Below, in pieces: positions 60,796 through 64,000 of a stretch of 64,000 nucleotides of DNA; within the stretch, counting starts at the first letter, position 1, and each line of letters opens with the position of its first letter. The stretch is from Nyssa sinensis (Eukaryota > Streptophyta > Magnoliopsida > Cornales > Nyssaceae). The position numbers were made by a program, and so were the translations under genes. The notes below the pieces were generated by a model. It was not told the origin of the DNA, searched no databases, and saw only the letters and a program-made list of their open reading frames with translations. Location: positions 33,544,751-33,608,750 of the forward strand of contig CM018032.1 of the NCBI GenBank assembly GCA_008638375.1. Direction: 5' to 3'.

Positions 60796-62716
60796 TGTCA
60801 CGCCCCGAATTCTCGCGAACCTGAGGCGCGACTAACGAGACAGTAAATAAAATAAAATAAAGGACAACTTAAATAAAATCTAACTAAACATGTTTCCATT
60901 CCCATCAATACATAGAAAATAACTTAAAGTACATTCTACCATTACAGTGTTCACAGGTCATTCGGGCTTAAGCCCTACATCACAAAACATGCCCCAACGG
61001 GCCAAATATCCTCCTAAGTTCAAGTGCCGGGAGCGTCATCTGAAATGTTTGTCCCACGAATGGGTCAGCTCAACTGCTAGTACAATATAATGCTAATGTA
61101 AGAAACAAAATTAAGGGCGTGGCATGTGCAAGTGTACAGTTATATCTACATGGCATTCAACATCATGCATACAATGTACTAGCAATAGTCTACATGTCAT
61201 CCAACTCATTAACATAATCTAAGGCGTGGCATGTGCAAGTGTACAGTTATATCTTCATGCACAATTATAACTTACATGCCATCCAATTCATCCATACAAT
61301 ACATTAACAAGATTCATCACACATTCATGAATTCATTAATACAATGCAATGAAATATGCGTGATACACCCATGCAAACTCCATGTCACATCGACAGCCTG
61401 AATAACCAGTATGCCTCACTTTACGGACCTTCCCCGACGGCCTGAGTAACCAGTATGTCTCACTTTACGGACCTTCCCCGACGGCCTGAGTAACCAGTAT
61501 GTCTCACTTTACGGACCTTCCCCGACGGCCTGAGTAACCAGTACGTCTCACTTTACGGACCTTCCTCTACGGCCTGAGTAACCAGTATGTCTCACTTTAC
61601 GGACCTTTCCCGACGACCTGAGTAACCAGTATGCACAACACCAAATGCTTAACTCACGCCATGTTTCAAGGAATCACACTATGACAATATGCTCTGATTT
61701 CACCATGCCATAATGCAATCTCAACAAGGCATCTTATCCACATATGAAACATGATTTAAACAATGTATTACACCATAACAGTCCAATCACAAAATCCCTT
61801 CATCAAGGGTACATGCATACATAGTTCACTTAAACACATGCCTTAGGTTACACATTCCATAATCCCAACAATTCTCAAAAAAAACATAATCCATACACTA
61901 TGCTAGCTCATGCGATATACACAGTCATGATCCACGTTCTTCACTAACTTTCAAAAAAATAATAGGAAACACATAAGCATATAAGCAATCAAGCAGATAT
62001 GTGAATCATCAAGTCAACATGACAGTTATTCCTAAACTTAATTCTATTTCTTACTTAGCACAATATATCGTACCTGACGGGTTGGTCTCAACCCTAGAAG
62101 ATCTTGCACGATGCATAACTGAACTAGTCAATGAAAATGCAGGAGGTCAGATCACCCTCTCCTGTCCTGTCAGTGTCCCTAAAAGCATAAATTACAACTC
62201 AGTCTATTGTCATTTGAATTTATGCTATTCGTCAAATTTTATGTCTTTATTTTCTTAGTTTCTATTTTGTTAGATTAAGTTCTATCCTTGTGTCTGAAAC
62301 GTCAAATAAAATAGGTTTGGGCTTTCGTGGTATTCAATTTGGACATTCGAGCTAAAAAGGGTAAAACGGTCATTTCGTACTTTCACGGTTTTTCCATTTC
62401 CCGAGGCCTCTCCTCATAAATTGGACCCCACGGTTGGGTCCGGAACGTCCGAGATAATAATATTTCACTATTCTTTTATGTAAGTCGGGTTTCGTTTGAC
62501 TGTATTTTGACTCAGGGGCGTTTTGATAATTTTAAAGGGTTGCATGGGTCTTTTATTTTTCGGGACCTTGTATCGCATCACAGACCTCACCGTTGGTCTT
62601 AGTAGGTCCAAAATAGTTAGAAAACATATAAAGGCTTGTCTCATTTGGACGTCGGACCATTTTAGAGCATTTAATTTAATTAAATATATTTAATTTGAAA
62701 AACTGAATGAAGTGTA

Positions 62717-62748
<32 letters not shown>

Positions 62749-64000
62749 GATGGACAAATGGACACGGGATTGTCCTGTCCAAACGGTTCACGCGCCTCAG
62801 CCCCACGCGGGTTCGAGTCTCACCCCTCACCCTTTTTTTTCCATTTCTTTTCTTTTGATTTCAAACTATTGGGCCCCAAATCCATTTCAAATGAAACAGG
62901 CCCAAGGCCTTTTAATTTAAACCCAACCAGACCCAAAACAAAATTAAAACAGAGTGGCCCAAACCTTTTAAACGGAACCGGCCCAAGGCAGTCCCCCACC
63001 ATGCGCCCCCGACCTTCCGGCCATATCCGGTCGCCCTTTCCGGCCACAGTCGCCGGACGGCAACCCTTTCCCTCAATTTTTCTCACCATCCTCACGTCCA
63101 AAATTTTGGTTTTTACGTCAAAAAAATCCTGGGACCTTCAGGAATATTTTAAGGCAAGTTTCAGCCCCTAACAGTTCAGTCCCCGACACCCACTTTCATC
63201 TTTTCCGGCCAAAACCCAGTTTTCGGCCAAGTTGTTTTCTTAGGATTCAACTACTGTTTTGAGCTAGTTTCCTTCCCAGATTGTTTCTGCACTTAACCAC
63301 ATCATCATTCTTCCATTTAAATCAAGTTTTTGATGCATAAAACTCACCCACCCGATTATCTATACTAACCTGTAACTGCTATTTTCCAATCCATTTCTCA
63401 ATCATTTCCATTGTCTCTTTTTGCATATTTTTCCTTACACTTTACTCTACAATGCCCCATAATTTAAATCAACCATCATGCTTTAAAATAAATAAATAAA
63501 TATAGGACTAAACCGGCATACCTCTTTCTGTATTTTTTTCCTTGGTGTAACTCCTCTCCAACGCTCACAGCTTGTTTCACTTGCTCCTCCTCTCGTTCAG
63601 ATTTCCTTCTCTCTCTCTTTCCTTCTCTCTTTCTGATTTTCTTTCCCTCTCAATCCCAACGGATGTATTCATATACACATAGGTTTTTCCCACTTTCTCA
63701 CTCAACCCTCCAGGCCTACAACCCCTCCCTTATCTCTGACTTTCTCTCTTTCTTTTGCTTTACGCCTACCTGCATCGCACCCTCTGTTCTTATTCTCTTT
63801 TTCTCTTTACCTTTCCTGCTACACGCAACTTGCTGTGCCTACTTCCTAACTTGCTTTCTTTCTTCTTTTTTTTTTTCTTGTTTCACTCTTAAACACACGC
63901 TGTACACCACTCGCTTGCCGCACACCCTGCTTCTTCTTTTTTTGACTTTCTATTCCACTTTTGTTTTCTTTTCTCTTTTCATTTCAGTTCTCTTTCTTGC
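60796..64000 (-). mobile_element. Long LTR of a Ty3-like element, running off the window
   Basis: Read on the minus strand the LTR ends ATTCGGGGCGTGACA at 60796 and is followed by ordinary AT-rich DNA, not a primer-binding site, so it is a 3' or solo LTR. Near 61026-61048 it shares the AGATGACGCTCCCGGCACTT block with the LTR at 45738. At 62340-62640 it has the GGACCCAACCGTGGGG and GACCAACGGTGAGGTC blocks seen in altered form in the LTR at 51518. The other end lies beyond 64000. Short open frames inside it are not genes. Confidence 0.7.
61391..61636. repeat. 44 bp tandem repeat, 5.5 copies, within the LTR
   Basis: Units start at 61392, 61436, 61480, 61524, 61568 and 61612 (exactly 44 bp apart) with GACGGCCTGAGTAACCAGTA and CTCACTTTACGGACCTTCCC in each. 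Copies differ by only a few bases, so expansion was recent or is homogenised. Confidence 0.95.

Noticed and set aside
61391..61636. Evenly spaced repeats that could be mistaken for a CRISPR array
   Set aside because: There are no spacers, units are directly adjacent, and the sequence is a plant retroelement LTR.
62760..62825. tRNA-like segment with GGGTTCGAGTC
   Set aside because: No cloverleaf could be drawn around it by eye and it lies within an LTR; not a functional tRNA gene.

Overview
The window is nuclear DNA from a flowering plant, almost certainly a dicot. It is AT-rich, its genes are split by GT-AG introns, and it is full of plant transposon classes: Ty1/copia and Ty3-like LTR elements, miniature LTR retrotransposons (TRIMs), a LINE, a SINE, a Mutator-like element and hAT/Mutator-type MITEs. 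I cannot name the species. There is nothing prokaryotic here, so operons and ribosome binding sites do not apply.

Three protein-coding genes are supported. (1) A glycosyl hydrolase family 35 beta-galactosidase runs on the minus strand from 29183 down to 643. Its 18 exons carry about 2.16 kb of coding sequence within 28.5 kb. All splice phases agree, but exon 6 has one extra base. (2) A NAC transcription factor of the ATAF subfamily lies on the plus strand (39308-40541, three exons) and has one extra base in exon 2. (3) An A1-family aspartic protease (nucellin/Asp1-like) runs on the minus strand from 57517 to 41757 in eight exons and encodes an uninterrupted protein of about 426 residues. The NAC gene and the protease converge, with their ends 1.2 kb apart. 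The NAC gene and the beta-galactosidase diverge across about 10 kb.

Most of the window is introns enlarged by mobile elements. Beta-galactosidase intron 17 (6.2 kb) holds a MITE, a tandem TRIM and a dead copia fragment. Intron 16 holds one copy of a 1.5 kb dispersed repeat. Intron 13 holds an antisense LINE with a SINE inside it. Introns 3 and 4 hold degenerate LTR elements, and intron 1 holds a hAT-type MITE. In the protease, intron 3 holds the second copy of the 1.5 kb repeat, split by a long LTR. Intron 1 holds three nested insertions: a five-LTR TRIM array, a long-LTR retroelement inside it, and a 1.9 kb Mutator-like element inside that, each with its own target-site duplication. From 60796 to the right edge is part of another long LTR in minus orientation.

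I found no new gene system. The points most worth following up are the tandem multi-LTR TRIMs, the nested stack with three datable target-site duplications, the single-base frameshifts in two otherwise well-formed genes (decay or assembly error), a leader repeat that copies a primer-binding-site-like motif, and the intron expansion.
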